A DNA stretch of 64,000 nucleotides from JAZDIU01 sp043804635. GTDB taxonomy: Bacteria; Chloroflexota; Dehalococcoidia; Dehalococcoidales; UBA2162. Shown piece after piece: positions 27,183 through 35,879 of this stretch; positions within the stretch are counted from its first letter, which is position 1; each line of letters begins with the position of its first letter. The position numbers were made by a program, and so were the translations under genes. Below the pieces are notes generated by a model that had not been told where the DNA came from, did no database searches, and worked only from the letters and a program-made list of their open reading frames with translations. The stretch lies in NCBI GenBank assembly GCA_043804635.1, contig JAZDIU010000056.1, positions 1 to 64,000 on the forward strand. The letters are read 5' to 3'.

Positions 27183-27899
27183 GTGCCCGACCTTACTGGT
27201 CTGCAAAGAAAATTAGAAATCACCTTCGCTAACCAGATGCTCTTGGAGCAAGCTTTAACTCATAGTTCCTATCTTAATGAGAATACAGACCTTGCGCTGG
27301 TTTCAAACGAAAGGCTGGAATTTCTGGGCGATGCCGTTCTTGGCCTAGTTGTGGCTGAAAAGCTGCTTCAGGAATTTCCACAATTTACCGAGGGGCAAAT
27401 GACCAAGCTACGAGCTGCTGTAGTAAGGCGTGATACTTTGGTCAGTATGGCAAAGACTATCGAACTCGGTAATTATCTTATTCTGGGAAAAGGTGAAGAA
27501 GCCAGCGGCGGTCGGCATAAACCACTTAATCTGGCTGGTGCTATGGAAGCGGTGATTGCCGCTATTTTCCTCGACCAAGGATTAGCTAGTGCCAGGGACT
27601 TTATTATGAAGTTCCTCGATTCTGAACTAAAAATAGTTATTTCTAAAGGCACAACCATTGACTACAAATCGGAACTGCAGGAACTTATCCAAGCCAGAGA
27701 ACATAAGTCGCCTACTTATCATTTAATTGAGGCTATGGGACCGGACCATAACCGTAGTTTCATTGTAGAAGTAAGGTTAACCGGAAATGTCCTAGGCAAG
27801 GGCACTGGCAGAAGCAAGAAAGAAGCTGAGTCCGAAGCAGCCCGGTCGGCGTTAGAAAAACTTAGAGCTAACAGAGCAAGCAGAATAAAGTCGACCTAA
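27183..27899 (+). CDS. rnc: Ribonuclease III
   Basis: A 238-residue enzyme that cuts double-stranded RNA, including rRNA precursors. The catalytic domain has the signature NERLEFLGDAVLG and the downstream acidic site in AMEAVIAAIFLD. The C-terminal dsRNA-binding domain (about 158-228) shows DYKSELQELIQ and GTGRSKKEAESEAA. The start is GTG at 27183, 2 bp after the ybeY stop. In many bacteria rnc is near acpP and fab genes; here it is paired with ybeY instead. Confidence 0.95.
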   Translation: MPDLTGLQRKLEITFANQMLLEQALTHSSYLNENTDLALVSNERLEFLGDAVLGLVVAEKLLQEFPQFTEGQMTKLRAAVVRRDTLVSMAKTIELGNYLILGKGEEASGGRHKPLNLAGAMEAVIAAIFLDQGLASARDFIMKFLDSELKIVISKGTTIDYKSELQELIQAREHKSPTYHLIEAMGPDHNRSFIVEVRLTGNVLGKGTGRSKKEAESEAARSALEKLRANRASRIKST

Positions 27900-27967
27900 A
27901 GCTGAAAGTACATATGGTACTTGGATAGTGAGGCTTTTTACAGGTAAATGGTCGGATAAGCCAAGAT

Positions 27968-27996
27968 TTGACACCCAAACGCAGTTAGTTTATACT
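27968..27996 (+). promoter_or_regulatory. Consensus promoter for the formate dehydrogenase operon
   Basis: TTGACA at 27968-27973, 17-bp spacer, TATACT at 27991-27996. The leader before fdhA is about 95 bases and AT-rich, with AGGAGG 4 bp before the ATG. The rest of 27900-28098 holds only a short inverted repeat (AAGTAC...GTACTT at about 27905). Confidence 0.7.
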
Positions 27997-28098
27997 TTCT
28001 AGCTTAGTATATTTTCGGAGCTAAAAACAGTATTATTTGCGGAGTTAATTCAGGACAATTTATAATTAATAAATAGAAACCAATTAAATAGGAGGTTT

Positions 28099-31000
28099 AT
28101 GGAGCTAAGCCGAAGAGATTTCCTCAAGTTAGGCGGGGCAGGAACCACCGCCCTCGTTGTATTCAAGGGGCTTGACTCAGTAAGTAAGGAGAACCCATCT
28201 CCTAAAGTCATTCCTCTAAAAAAGAAAATAGGTGAGAAACCTACTATCTGTCCATTCGATGGTTCCGGCTGCGGTTTCCTCGTAACTGCAGAGAATGGTA
28301 AGGTAGTAAATATCGAGGGCGATCCCGATCATCCCATCAACCGTGGTGCTGGTTGCAGCAAAGGAGCAACGCTGCGGCAGCTTTCTGCCGACAATCCCTG
28401 GAGATTAAGCAAAGTCCTGTATCGCGCGCCCGGCGGCTCTCAATTCGAGGAGAAGTCCTGGGACTGGGCAATCACTGAGATTGCTAACCGTATCAAGAAG
28501 ACCAGGGATGCTGATTTCATTGCGAAAGACGGCAAAGGCAATACGGTAAACCGCTGTGAATCTATTGCTAACATCGGTGGTGCCGCACTTGACAACGAAG
28601 AGTGCTATCTTCTGAGCAAGTTAGCGAGGTCGTTGGGAATAGTCTATCTCGAACACCAGGCCCGTCTCTGACATTCACCCACTGTCCTAGGTCTAGGACA
28701 GAGCTTCGGCCGTGGTGCTATGACTAATCACTGGGGTGACATCGGTAATGCCGATGTTGTTATGGCACTTGGCGGCAACCCTGCTGAGAACCATCCCGCC
28801 GCTTTTCACTGGATTACCGTAGCTAAAGAACGAGGAGCCAAACTCATCAGTGTTGACCCCCGATTCACCAGAACCTCGTCCAAAGCTGATATCTATGCTC
28901 CCATCAGGTCCGGCACGGACGTCGCTTTTGTCGGTGGTATGATTAAGTACGTGCTGGATGATATAGAGGCTAATCCTACCAACTACAACATGGTTTATAT
29001 TACCGAATACACTAACGCCTCTTTCCTAATTAATTCCGGATTTAAAGGACCGGCTGAACTAGAAGGGGTTTTCTCAGGTTATGCTGGCGCTTTAAATGAA
29101 ACAGACCAAACAAAGAGAACATACAACAAAGCCACTTGGGCATATCAGGTCGACGATAAAAAAGTACCTCTGAAAGATAAGACTCTCAAAGACCCGAATT
29201 GTGTTTTCCAGCTTTTGAAAAAGCAGTATGTCCGTTATACACCGGAGAAGGTAAACGCTATCTGCGGCACACCGAAGGAAGCCTTCCTAGAAGTGTGCCG
29301 AACTTTCGCCTCCACAGGAAAAACCGGTAAAGCCGGGACCATACTTTATGCGATGGGTACTACTCAACATACGAACGGTGCCCAGAATATTCGCTCCTAT
29401 TCTATACTCCAGCTTCTTCTGGCTAATATGGGCGTTGCCGGAGGTGGTATCAATGCCATGAGGGGCGAATCAAATGTCCAGGGTTCTACCGATTATGCCC
29501 TCCTCTTTGATACTATCCCCGGTTACCTCGGAATGTTTAACGATGCCGATACAGACTTGCAGAAATACCTTGACAGGATAACGCCGAAAAATACCGACCC
29601 GACCAGTCTGAATTGGCCCCAAAATTTCCCGAAGTACGTTGTCAGCTTGCTCAAAGCCTGGTATGGTGATGCCGCTACCAAAGATAATGATTTTGGGTTC
29701 AATAATCTGCCCAAAATGGAGAGCGGTAAGAACTACTCCTGGATTTCGATGTTTGAAGCTATGGCAGCAGGTAAAATCAAAGGGTTAATGGCATGGGGAC
29801 AAAACCCGGCAGTTGGTGGACCCAATTCCAATATGGAGCGGCAGGCTTTAGCTAAACTAGAATGGTTGGTTGCCAGCGACCTTTGGATGACCGAGACGAT
29901 GGAGTTCTGGAAACGTCCCGGAGTTAATCCTGCCGATATCAAGACCGAGGTTTTTGTCCTCCCGGCACGAGCCTCTTTTGAGAAGGAAGGCAGCGTATCA
30001 AATAGTAGTCGCTGGATGCAGTGGCGCTATAAAGCCGCCGACGGACCCGGCGAGTCTGAGGACGACCTCTGGATGATTGACAAAATTATGCTAAAGCTCA
30101 AAGAGCTTTATGCCAAAGGCGGAGCCAATGCCGAAGCCATCACGAAGGTGACATGGAACTATGGCAACCCACCCGACCCGCACAAAGTAGCAAAAGAAAT
30201 CAACGGCTATGACCTCGCCACCGGTAAGCTTGTGGCAAGTTTCGCCGCACTCAAAAACGATGGCACCACTACCTGCGGCAACTGGATTTACTCCGGAAGC
30301 TATACCGAGGCTGGAAACATGGCTGCCCGCCGCGACCTTACTCCCGACAAGTTTAATATCGGTCTTTTCCCAAAGTGGGCCTGGAGCTGGCCAGTGAACC
30401 GCCGTATTATCTATAACCGGGCTTCGGTAGACCTTAACGGCGAGCCGTTCGATAAAGAGCACCCGGTTGTCAAGTGGAATCCAGCTCTGGCAGATGGCGC
30501 CGGAGGCTGGGATGGTGATGTGCCGGATGGGGGTATGAAACCGGTAGCTCAGGGCGGTCAGAACCCCTTCATCATGACTAACGAGGGTGTAGCCCGAATC
30601 TTTGCTGCTGGACCGGCGGATGGTCCGATGGCAGAGTTCTATGAGCCGTGGGAAAGTCCCGTCAATAATCAGATGTCAAAACAGCAGAGTAACCCGGTGT
30701 TCAAGGTCTTTCGACCGGCGGAACAGGGTAAGGTCGACAAATTCCCGATTGTGGCAACTACTTATAGAGTCTGCGAACACTGGCAGGCAGGACAGATGAC
30801 GCGAAACCTGCCCTGGCTGGTTGAGATGATGCCTGAGCCGTTCGTAGAGATAAGCGAAGAACTGGCTTCAGAAAAGGGTATAGCCGGCGGCGACAGAGTT
30901 ATCGTAGAATCCGCGCGGGGACAGGTTACTATGAAAGCCGTGGTGACGAAACGCTTCAAGCCATTACAAATGAATGGGCGTCAGGTGCATGAAGTGGGTT

Positions 31001-31131
31001 TGCTATGGCACTGGGGTTACAGCGGGCTTTCTAAAGGCGATAGTGCCAACTTGCTCACACCTCACGTTGGTGATGCCAATACCATGATTCCCGAGTATAA
31101 AGCTTTCCTAGTAAATGTTCGTAAGGCTTAG
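28099..31131 (+). CDS. fdhA: Selenocysteine-containing formate dehydrogenase, catalytic subunit
   Basis: A molybdopterin (bis-MGD) formate dehydrogenase of 1010 residues if the TGA at 28669-28671 is read as selenocysteine, residue 191. The frame continues without interruption, and flanking residues match the FdnG active site: EHQARL-U-HSPTV, then SFGRGAMTNHW. The N-terminus has a Tat signal (SRRDFLKLGG), so the subunit is exported folded. An iron-sulfur site follows (C51, D54, C58, C86), with Asp in place of the usual second Cys. It oxidises formate outside the membrane and passes electrons to FdhB and FdhC. Gene callers split it into 28099-28671 and 28720-31131. Confidence 0.95.
28682..28701 (+). 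promoter_or_regulatory. bSECIS hairpin of fdhA
   Basis: CTGTCCTA (28682-28689) and TAGGACAG (28694-28701) form a perfect 8-bp stem with loop GGTC. The loop begins 18 bases after the TGA, close to the E. coli fdhF spacing, and carries the G-U pair that SelB recognises there. Confidence 0.85.
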
Positions 31132-31142
31132 TGGAGGAAATG

Positions 31143-31982
31143 ATGGCAGAAAAAGCTATTTTATATGATGCAACAAGATGTACCGCTTGCCGTGGTTGCC
31201 AGGCCGCCTGCAAGCAGTGGAATGAATACGATGAAAAAATACCGACCGATGGATGGACAAGGACGAAGGTTACTGGTAGCTATGAAAACCCGCCCGACCT
31301 AGCGCCAACGACCTGGCTCAAGATGCAATTTAAAGAGGTCGACCTAGCAGGTAAGCTTGGCTGGTTCTTTACCCGGCGTTCCTGTATGCACTGCACCGAT
31401 GCCGGTTGTGTCCGGGTTTGCCCTAACGGAACGCTATACCATAACGAGTTCGGGACGGTTTCCTATAATAAGGATACCTGCACCGGCTGCGGTTATTGTA
31501 TCGACGGCTGTCCGTTCAATGTACCACGCTTAAGCGGTAACCGCGGTATCAGTTTTTCCAAAATGGATAAATGCTCCTTCTGCACTACGCCGGGACTGAA
31601 CCGGATTGTGGAAGGTTGGGAACCGGCATGTGTTAAGACTTGCCCGCCCGAGGCGTTGCAATATGGCGACAGAGATTTTCTTGTTACCGAAGCTAAAAAA
31701 CGTGTAGAAAATCTTAAGGCAAAAGGGCATCCTAAAGCTTACCTTTACGGCGAGAAGGAGCTTAACGGCCTACACGTTTTATATGTACTTCAAGATAGCC
31801 CGGCATTATATGGGTTACCGGTAAGCCCTGAAATTCCACCGGCGACTATTGCCTGGCAGAATATAATACAGCCACTGGGGTGGGTAGTTGGAGGAGTGGT
31901 CTTAGTAGGGTTGGGTTTAAACTACCTTGTAGCCCGACAAACCAAGCTGGCAAAAGAACTACCGAGCGGAAAGGAGAAATAA
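31143..31982 (+). CDS. fdhB: Formate dehydrogenase iron-sulfur (beta) subunit
   Basis: A 279-residue electron-transfer subunit with four [4Fe-4S] cysteine groups of the FdnH type: CTACRGCQAACKQW, CMHCTDAGCVRVCP, CTGCGYCIDGCP and CSFC...CVKTCP. A single C-terminal transmembrane helix (about 238-262, WVVGGVVLVGLGLNYLV) anchors it facing FdhA. ATG 31143 is chosen (GGAGG 5 bp upstream); GTG 31131 overlaps the fdhA stop. It is co-exported with FdhA by Tat and reduces the cytochrome b subunit encoded next. Confidence 0.95.
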   Translation: MAEKAILYDATRCTACRGCQAACKQWNEYDEKIPTDGWTRTKVTGSYENPPDLAPTTWLKMQFKEVDLAGKLGWFFTRRSCMHCTDAGCVRVCPNGTLYHNEFGTVSYNKDTCTGCGYCIDGCPFNVPRLSGNRGISFSKMDKCSFCTTPGLNRIVEGWEPACVKTCPPEALQYGDRDFLVTEAKKRVENLKAKGHPKAYLYGEKELNGLHVLYVLQDSPALYGLPVSPEIPPATIAWQNIIQPLGWVVGGVVLVGLGLNYLVARQTKLAKELPSGKEK

Positions 31983-31983
31983 A

Positions 31984-32628
31984 GTGGGAGAAGTTCAGCG
32001 ATATAGAACACCGACTAGAGTTTTACACTGGGTTCACACCGTTGCTTTTTGCATTCTTTTCTTAACGGGTTTAGTCCTTTTTGTTCCGCCGATTGCATTT
32101 CTGGCACAGGATAGCTGGACCCGTATAATCCACCGCATTGCCGCTCTCGTTTTTATTGTGGCGCCCCTTATCTATATCCCGATGAACTGGAAATCAGCTG
32201 TCCATGGTATAAAAGAGGCTTTTATGTGGGGAGCTGCTGACATCGGCTGGCTGAAAGCCGCCCCTCGCTATTACTTCTTATCCGACGAAGAAGCAATGCC
32301 GCCTCAACCGCATATGAATACCGGCCAGAAACTATGGTGGTTTATGGTGATTGTTTTTGGAGTGGTCTTCCTTATCACCGGATTTATGATGTGGGCGCTT
32401 AAACCGATGCTGCCGCCAGCGGCTTTCTTATGGGCTGTTTTCATCCATGATGTTGCTTTCATCACAACCGGCTCAATGTTGTTCGTTCATATCTATCTAT
32501 CTGTATTCCACCCGCTTATGGGTCCTCGCAGCGAGGGCGCATGGAGCTCGATGGCACGGGGTAAAGTTTCGGTTGAGTATGCGAAAGCCCATCACGCCAA
32601 GTGGTATGAAGAGATTTCCAAAAAGTAG
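31984..32628 (+). CDS. fdhC: Formate dehydrogenase cytochrome b (gamma) subunit
   Basis: A 214-residue four-helix membrane protein of the FdnI type. Candidate haem ligands are His in VLHWVHT, HRIAA and HDVAF/HIYLS in the last two helices. GTG start at 31984, 1 bp after fdhB. It would pass electrons from formate to quinone. The Fdh of the organohalide-respiring Dehalococcoides lacks such a subunit (known from the literature), so this complex is more like the classic quinone-reducing enzyme. Confidence 0.92.
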   Translation: MGEVQRYRTPTRVLHWVHTVAFCILFLTGLVLFVPPIAFLAQDSWTRIIHRIAALVFIVAPLIYIPMNWKSAVHGIKEAFMWGAADIGWLKAAPRYYFLSDEEAMPPQPHMNTGQKLWWFMVIVFGVVFLITGFMMWALKPMLPPAAFLWAVFIHDVAFITTGSMLFVHIYLSVFHPLMGPRSEGAWSSMARGKVSVEYAKAHHAKWYEEISKK

Positions 32629-32639
32629 GAAGCAGTTAA

Positions 32640-33485
32640 GTGACACAAGATTCGGATAACATATTAATCGGAAGGCTAAATGAGGAAGGAAGACGGAGGG
32701 GTCTTCCTTCCCGTTTTTTGGAATTTTATTCCAGACTGCTTCGTATCCAATTAAGGACCGAACAGAGTATCAAACTGCCCAAGTCAGAATTAGGTAAAGA
32801 AGAGGCAAAAGAGAGAAATGAAGGCGGGCTGCCTTTATTGAAATTCGACGAGCTGGCTCTTGATAAGGACTTGTTGCAGAGTACTTTTGCCGAGGTTACT
32901 GCCCTCTTTGCCGATTTTCCCGACCTTTTTGGTAAGATTCCTGGAGACATAGGGGAGATTCCAATTGAAGCAATTAGAGACTGGTTTGAAGGAGCCAAGC
33001 TGCCAGCGACACAAACGACCGGCAAAGTTGACGAAGAAATTCTGGAAACTATCATTCATGCTGCTTTAAAGCCATTTCTGGTCAGTTACGCCCGGGTTCT
33101 GATTAAGCTGGTAAATCAGGAAAGCTGGAGGCGGCAGTACTGCCCGATATGCGGCGGCAAACCCGATTTCTCATTCCTTGATAAGGAGCGAGGCTCGCGC
33201 TGGCTGATCTGTTCACGGTGTGATAGCGAATGGCTATTCCAGCGTCTGCAATGTCCTTATTGCGGTACTCAAGACCAGAATGTTCTGTCATTCTTTCCGG
33301 ATGCGGAAGGACTTTATCGACTCTACGTATGCGATAAATGCCACACTTATATTAAAACTATAGATTCAAGGAAGACTGAGTCGACGTTGACGCCTTCGCT
33401 GGAACGAGTGCTCACTCTCGATTTGGACAGGCAAGGCCGGGAAAAAGGCTATAAACCCGGTTACTCTGAGAACGTTGAGTCGTAG
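32640..33485 (+). CDS. fdhE: Formate dehydrogenase accessory protein FdhE
   Basis: A 281-residue protein with four zinc-type CxxC pairs: YCPICGG, WLICSRCDSEW, QCPYCGTQ and YVCDKCHTY. FdhE in E. coli binds the catalytic subunit before or during export and helps activity; this role is known from the family. The N-terminal half is helical. GTG start at 32640, 11 bp after fdhC. It ends the fdh operon, followed by a small hairpin. Confidence 0.93.
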   Translation: MTQDSDNILIGRLNEEGRRRGLPSRFLEFYSRLLRIQLRTEQSIKLPKSELGKEEAKERNEGGLPLLKFDELALDKDLLQSTFAEVTALFADFPDLFGKIPGDIGEIPIEAIRDWFEGAKLPATQTTGKVDEEILETIIHAALKPFLVSYARVLIKLVNQESWRRQYCPICGGKPDFSFLDKERGSRWLICSRCDSEWLFQRLQCPYCGTQDQNVLSFFPDAEGLYRLYVCDKCHTYIKTIDSRKTESTLTPSLERVLTLDLDRQGREKGYKPGYSENVES

Positions 33486-33494
33486 TTCCGAGCC

Positions 33495-33512
33495 AACCTG
33501 AATCCTCAGGTT
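33495..33512 (+). terminator. Weak terminator hairpin after fdhE
   Basis: AACCTGA (33495-33501) and TCAGGTT (33506-33512) form a 7-bp stem with loop ATCC, followed by TTCC. The T-tract is short, so termination is likely partial. Confidence 0.4.
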
Positions 33513-33524
33513 TTCCACTCTGCA

Positions 33525-33553
33525 TTGAACATTCAGGCTTAAGTTCCTATAAT
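33525..33553 (+). promoter_or_regulatory. Consensus promoter for tatA-tatC
   Basis: TTGAAC at 33525-33530, 17-bp spacer, TATAAT at 33548-33553, giving tat its own expression apart from fdh. Confidence 0.7.
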
Positions 33554-33575
33554 GAAATAGTCAGGTGCAAAAGTA

Positions 33576-33815
33576 ATGGACTTTTTCGGTCTCGGTTTCC
33601 AAGAAATATTATTAATCCTGGTTATTATTCTGATAATCTGGGGACCAGCAAAGCTTCCGGAGCTTGCCCGGACTCTGGGTAAGACAATGCGTACTTTAAG
33701 GAAAGCTACCACCGACCTTACTAATGAGGTAACTAAAGAAGTAAACTTAGTGGATAAAACTCCCACTAAAGAAAAAACCGAAAAAGATAAGGATAAACCG
33801 GATGGCTCAGGATGA
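33576..33815 (+). CDS. tatA: Sec-independent translocase protein TatA
   Basis: A 79-residue protein with one N-terminal transmembrane helix (GFQEILLILVIILIIWGP), the FG/GP hinge and an amphipathic helix (PAKLPELARTLGKTMRTLRK), then a charged tail rich in Lys and Glu. It forms the Tat pore. It overlaps tatC by 14 bp. The fdh operon immediately upstream encodes a Tat-signal protein, so the placement is functionally matched. Confidence 0.93.
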   Translation: MDFFGLGFQEILLILVIILIIWGPAKLPELARTLGKTMRTLRKATTDLTNEVTKEVNLVDKTPTKEKTEKDKDKPDGSG

Positions 33816-34533
33816 CAAGAGGCTAACTCTGCTCGGGCATCTGGTTGAACTCCGCACACGTCTGACCAGAAGTGTCATTGCTATCGCTATAACCACCGCT
33901 ATTTCATTTGTATTTTACCAGCGGATTTTCGATATTCTTCTCCAGCCAGCGCAGGGGTTCAATTTTATCTTCGTCGAGATGACAGAGATGATTGGGACGA
34001 TTATGAGGGTATGTCTTGCCAGCGGTATCGTCCTTGCTGTTCCCTGGTGGACCTATGAGCTGATAATGTTTGTCTCACCGGCACTGACCAGACGGGAAAA
34101 AAAGTATGTTTTTATAATACTTCCCTGGATAGCACTTATGTTTGCCGGCGGAGTAGTTTTTGCCTATTTTGTTCTCATACCTCCGGCTCTCAAATTCCTG
34201 TTTTCGTTTGGCACTGAGATTGCGACGCCGCAGATTAAAATCGGGAATTATATTTCTTTAATTACCAGACTGCTGCTGGCGGTGGGGCTGGTTTTTGAAC
34301 TACCGGTAATAACTACTTTCCTGGCGAGGCTGGGGGTTGTTTCACCTAAGTGGCTTGCCAGTAAGCGAAAGGTAGCGTTTATTTTGGCTTTTGTTTTGGC
34401 GGCTATAATTACGCCAACATTCGACCCGATAAACCAGAGCCTCGTTGCTCTTCCTTTGGTTGTTCTTTACGAACTGAGTATCTGGCTGGCTAGACTCGTT
34501 TACCGAAAAAGGTCTGAACCGGCCTTGTCTTAA
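33802..34533 (+). CDS. tatC: Sec-independent translocase protein TatC
   Basis: A 243-residue multi-spanning protein and the signal-peptide receptor of the Tat system. Family marks are HLVELRTRLTRS at the N-terminus, the loop LTRREKKYVF and the conserved PxxPxFxF-like region FAYFVLIPPALKFLFSF. Six helices can be counted. It is directly coupled to tatA (14-bp overlap). No tatB is seen, so a minimal TatAC system is likely. Confidence 0.93.
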   Translation: MAQDDKRLTLLGHLVELRTRLTRSVIAIAITTAISFVFYQRIFDILLQPAQGFNFIFVEMTEMIGTIMRVCLASGIVLAVPWWTYELIMFVSPALTRREKKYVFIILPWIALMFAGGVVFAYFVLIPPALKFLFSFGTEIATPQIKIGNYISLITRLLLAVGLVFELPVITTFLARLGVVSPKWLASKRKVAFILAFVLAAIITPTFDPINQSLVALPLVVLYELSIWLARLVYRKRSEPALS

Positions 34534-35002
34534 CAGATTTCTCTCCTTTCTATTTAAGTATTCATCCAATATTCGTTTCGTTTTTATGAAAATTTCTTTT
34601 TTTCAGGAAACGATTCCAGTGCTAAGAAATTAGAATCAGTCACGGATTCGCTTTTCGAGTTATGTAAACTTGAAACATTCCTATAAGCAATTTATGAACC
34701 CCCCTGCATTTTTGCACGGTCGGGATAATTATAGAACATAAGTTCTACATTGTCAAGAAAGTTTTGTCGCTCCCGTGTCGGAGCACGGAATTCACCCTGA
34801 ACGGTTCACCGTGAACGGGATAGGTTTTTAAAGATAGATGGCAACCTATCCTCTTTTTATCCCCTTCCCTTGCTAAGGGAAGGGGATAAAAAGAGAAAGG
34901 AGCTAAGCTCCCCTCTCTTAAACTCTTCCTGATAAGAGGAGGATTAAAGAAAGGAAGGAAGGAAGGTAAACGAAAACGTTTTGGGAGTATTCCTATTCTA
35001 AG
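34534..35002. other. Non-coding stretch between tatC and selC
   Basis: No supportable gene. The left part (34534-34770) is AT-rich with a T-run. The right part holds a row of hairpins: CCGTG/CACGG (34773-34788), the palindrome GTTCACCGTGAAC (34804-34816), GGATAGGTT/AACCTATCC (34818-34851), a 21-bp perfect stem (34851-34895) and GGAGC/GCTCC (34899-34911), then a GGAA microsatellite (34951-34966). Confidence 0.6.
34851..34930. repeat. Double-hairpin intergenic repeat, copy 1
   Basis: A perfect 21-bp stem (34851-34871 with 34875-34895, loop GCT) is followed by a small GGAGC/GCTCC hairpin and CCCCTCTCTTAAACTCTTCC. The same order and the same closing sequence occur at 45080-45150, so this is a dispersed element, possibly a non-autonomous mobile repeat or a terminator-like unit. 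Confidence 0.6.
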
Positions 35003-35031
35003 TTGTGCTTATTTAGTCACTGATGTATACT
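35003..35031 (+). promoter_or_regulatory. Promoter for selC
   Basis: TTGTGC at 35003-35008, 17-bp spacer, TATACT at 35026-35031, placing the transcript start about 10 bases before the tRNA. Confidence 0.6.
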
Positions 35032-35048
35032 TTCATTTTGAAAAGGGA

Positions 35049-35143
35049 GGGAGCGGATAAGTCCCGGTGGGCTTCGCGGACTTCAAATCCGTCGGGGGGC
35101 TGATAAGGTCTTCGGTGGGTTCGACTCCCATGCGCTCCCGCCA
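35049..35143 (+). tRNA. selC: Selenocysteine tRNA (anticodon UCA)
   Basis: 95 bases including an encoded CCA. The anticodon loop CTTCAAA reads UGA. Diagnostic features of tRNA-Sec are all present: a long D stem (AGTCCC/GGGCT), a long variable arm of about 20 bases (between GGGGGG and TCTTCG), the T-loop TTCGACT and an extended acceptor (GGGAGCG with CGCTCCC). The eighth acceptor pair is G-G, a mismatch to note. It lies between tatC and selB/selA/selD, so the gene set for decoding UGA is clustered. Confidence 0.93.
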
Positions 35144-35159
35144 CATAAAAAATACGAAA

Positions 35160-35225
35160 GAAGAAAACCCCATACCGCCAGATTCTTCCTCTTCACTACG
35201 TTCAGAGTCCAGAATGACAAATGGG
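35160..35225. repeat. Possible dispersed intergenic repeat
   Basis: The segment ending TTCACTACGTTCAGAGTCCAG / AATGACAAATGG has the look of short repeats common between genes of Chloroflexota and Deltaproteobacteria. A related ending (GCTCCTCGCAATGACAAGTG) lies at 35900-35924. Only the style and the ending are shared here. Confidence 0.3.
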
Positions 35226-35293
35226 TTACGCTTGACAGCAAGACTGATTTAAGAGTAAATTTCTAGATAATATTTGAAAGGGGTTGAGGTATA

Positions 35294-35485
35294 ATGCCTA
35301 ATGTTGTTTGCCCTAAGTGTCAGACCGAGAGCTTTTTCGGGCTGAGTGCGTATAAAGGACCTTTTCGGTGTATGAAGTGCAAAGAGACCTTCAATATTAC
35401 CATCGAAAATGGCGAAGTGAAATCTTACGAGACTATTACACAGCAGGAACTCGATAAGAAGAACATACGGCAACATTACGCATAG
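35294..35485 (+). CDS. Small zinc-ribbon protein
   Basis: A 63-residue protein with two CxxC knuckles (VVCPKCQ and FRCMKCK) spaced like the MJ0042/zinc-finger family, then a short acidic tail. GAGG lies about 5 bp before the ATG. Its role is unknown; such small ribbons often act as anti-sigma-like or redox-sensing modules, but nothing here decides that. It converges with the metallopeptidase gene, which ends 3 bp away. Confidence 0.8.
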   Translation: MPNVVCPKCQTESFFGLSAYKGPFRCMKCKETFNITIENGEVKSYETITQQELDKKNIRQHYA

Positions 35486-35487
35486 AG

Positions 35488-35856
35488 CTAGTCCCGTTCA
35501 ATCTCCCTCAAACGGGCATCGCTGATGCCAAAATGGTGGGCTATTTCGTGTTTGAGGACACTGGTTATCTCGTTGTAGATTTCAGCATCATTCCGGCATT
35601 GGGCTTCAATGGTCTTTTGAAAGAGGCTTATTTTGTCGGGGAGGACCATCCCGTAGTGAGCACCACGGTCGGTTTGCGGGACTCCTTCATAGAGTCCAAG
35701 TATTGTTTCATTGTGTTTCAATCTTGATTTTCTGAGCTGATAACGGGTAGGATAATCTTCGACTACGACATCGACATTTTCAAGCTTGTTGAGGAATTCC
35801 TCGGGTAAGTTGTCGATGGCTCTGGCGACTAACTGGGAGAATTCTTCTTTATTCAT
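35488..35856 (-). CDS. Zincin-like metallopeptidase domain protein
   Basis: A 122-residue protein of the possible zinc metallopeptidase family (PF06262 type). The metal motif HEIAHHFGISD is a HExxH with a downstream acidic residue as third ligand, and the protein starts with a helical EEFSQLVARAIDNLPEEF. The family is small, single-domain and of unproven substrate. It lies downstream of selB with a 140-bp gap that holds repeat-like sequence. Confidence 0.82.
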   Translation of the reverse strand: MNKEEFSQLVARAIDNLPEEFLNKLENVDVVVEDYPTRYQLRKSRLKHNETILGLYEGVPQTDRGAHYGMVLPDKISLFQKTIEAQCRNDAEIYNEITSVLKHEIAHHFGISDARLREIERD

Positions 35857-35879
35857 ATCAATAAGCTTTCAGCAACAAT

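Noticed and set aside
28669..28719. fdhA as a frameshift or nonsense pseudogene
   Set aside because: The stop is a TGA at the known Sec position with the frame continuing in phase and a SECIS hairpin present, and the Sec machinery is close by.
34951..34966. GGAA tandem repeat as part of a CRISPR or origin
   Set aside because: Four units of four bases with no spacers; it is a simple microsatellite.
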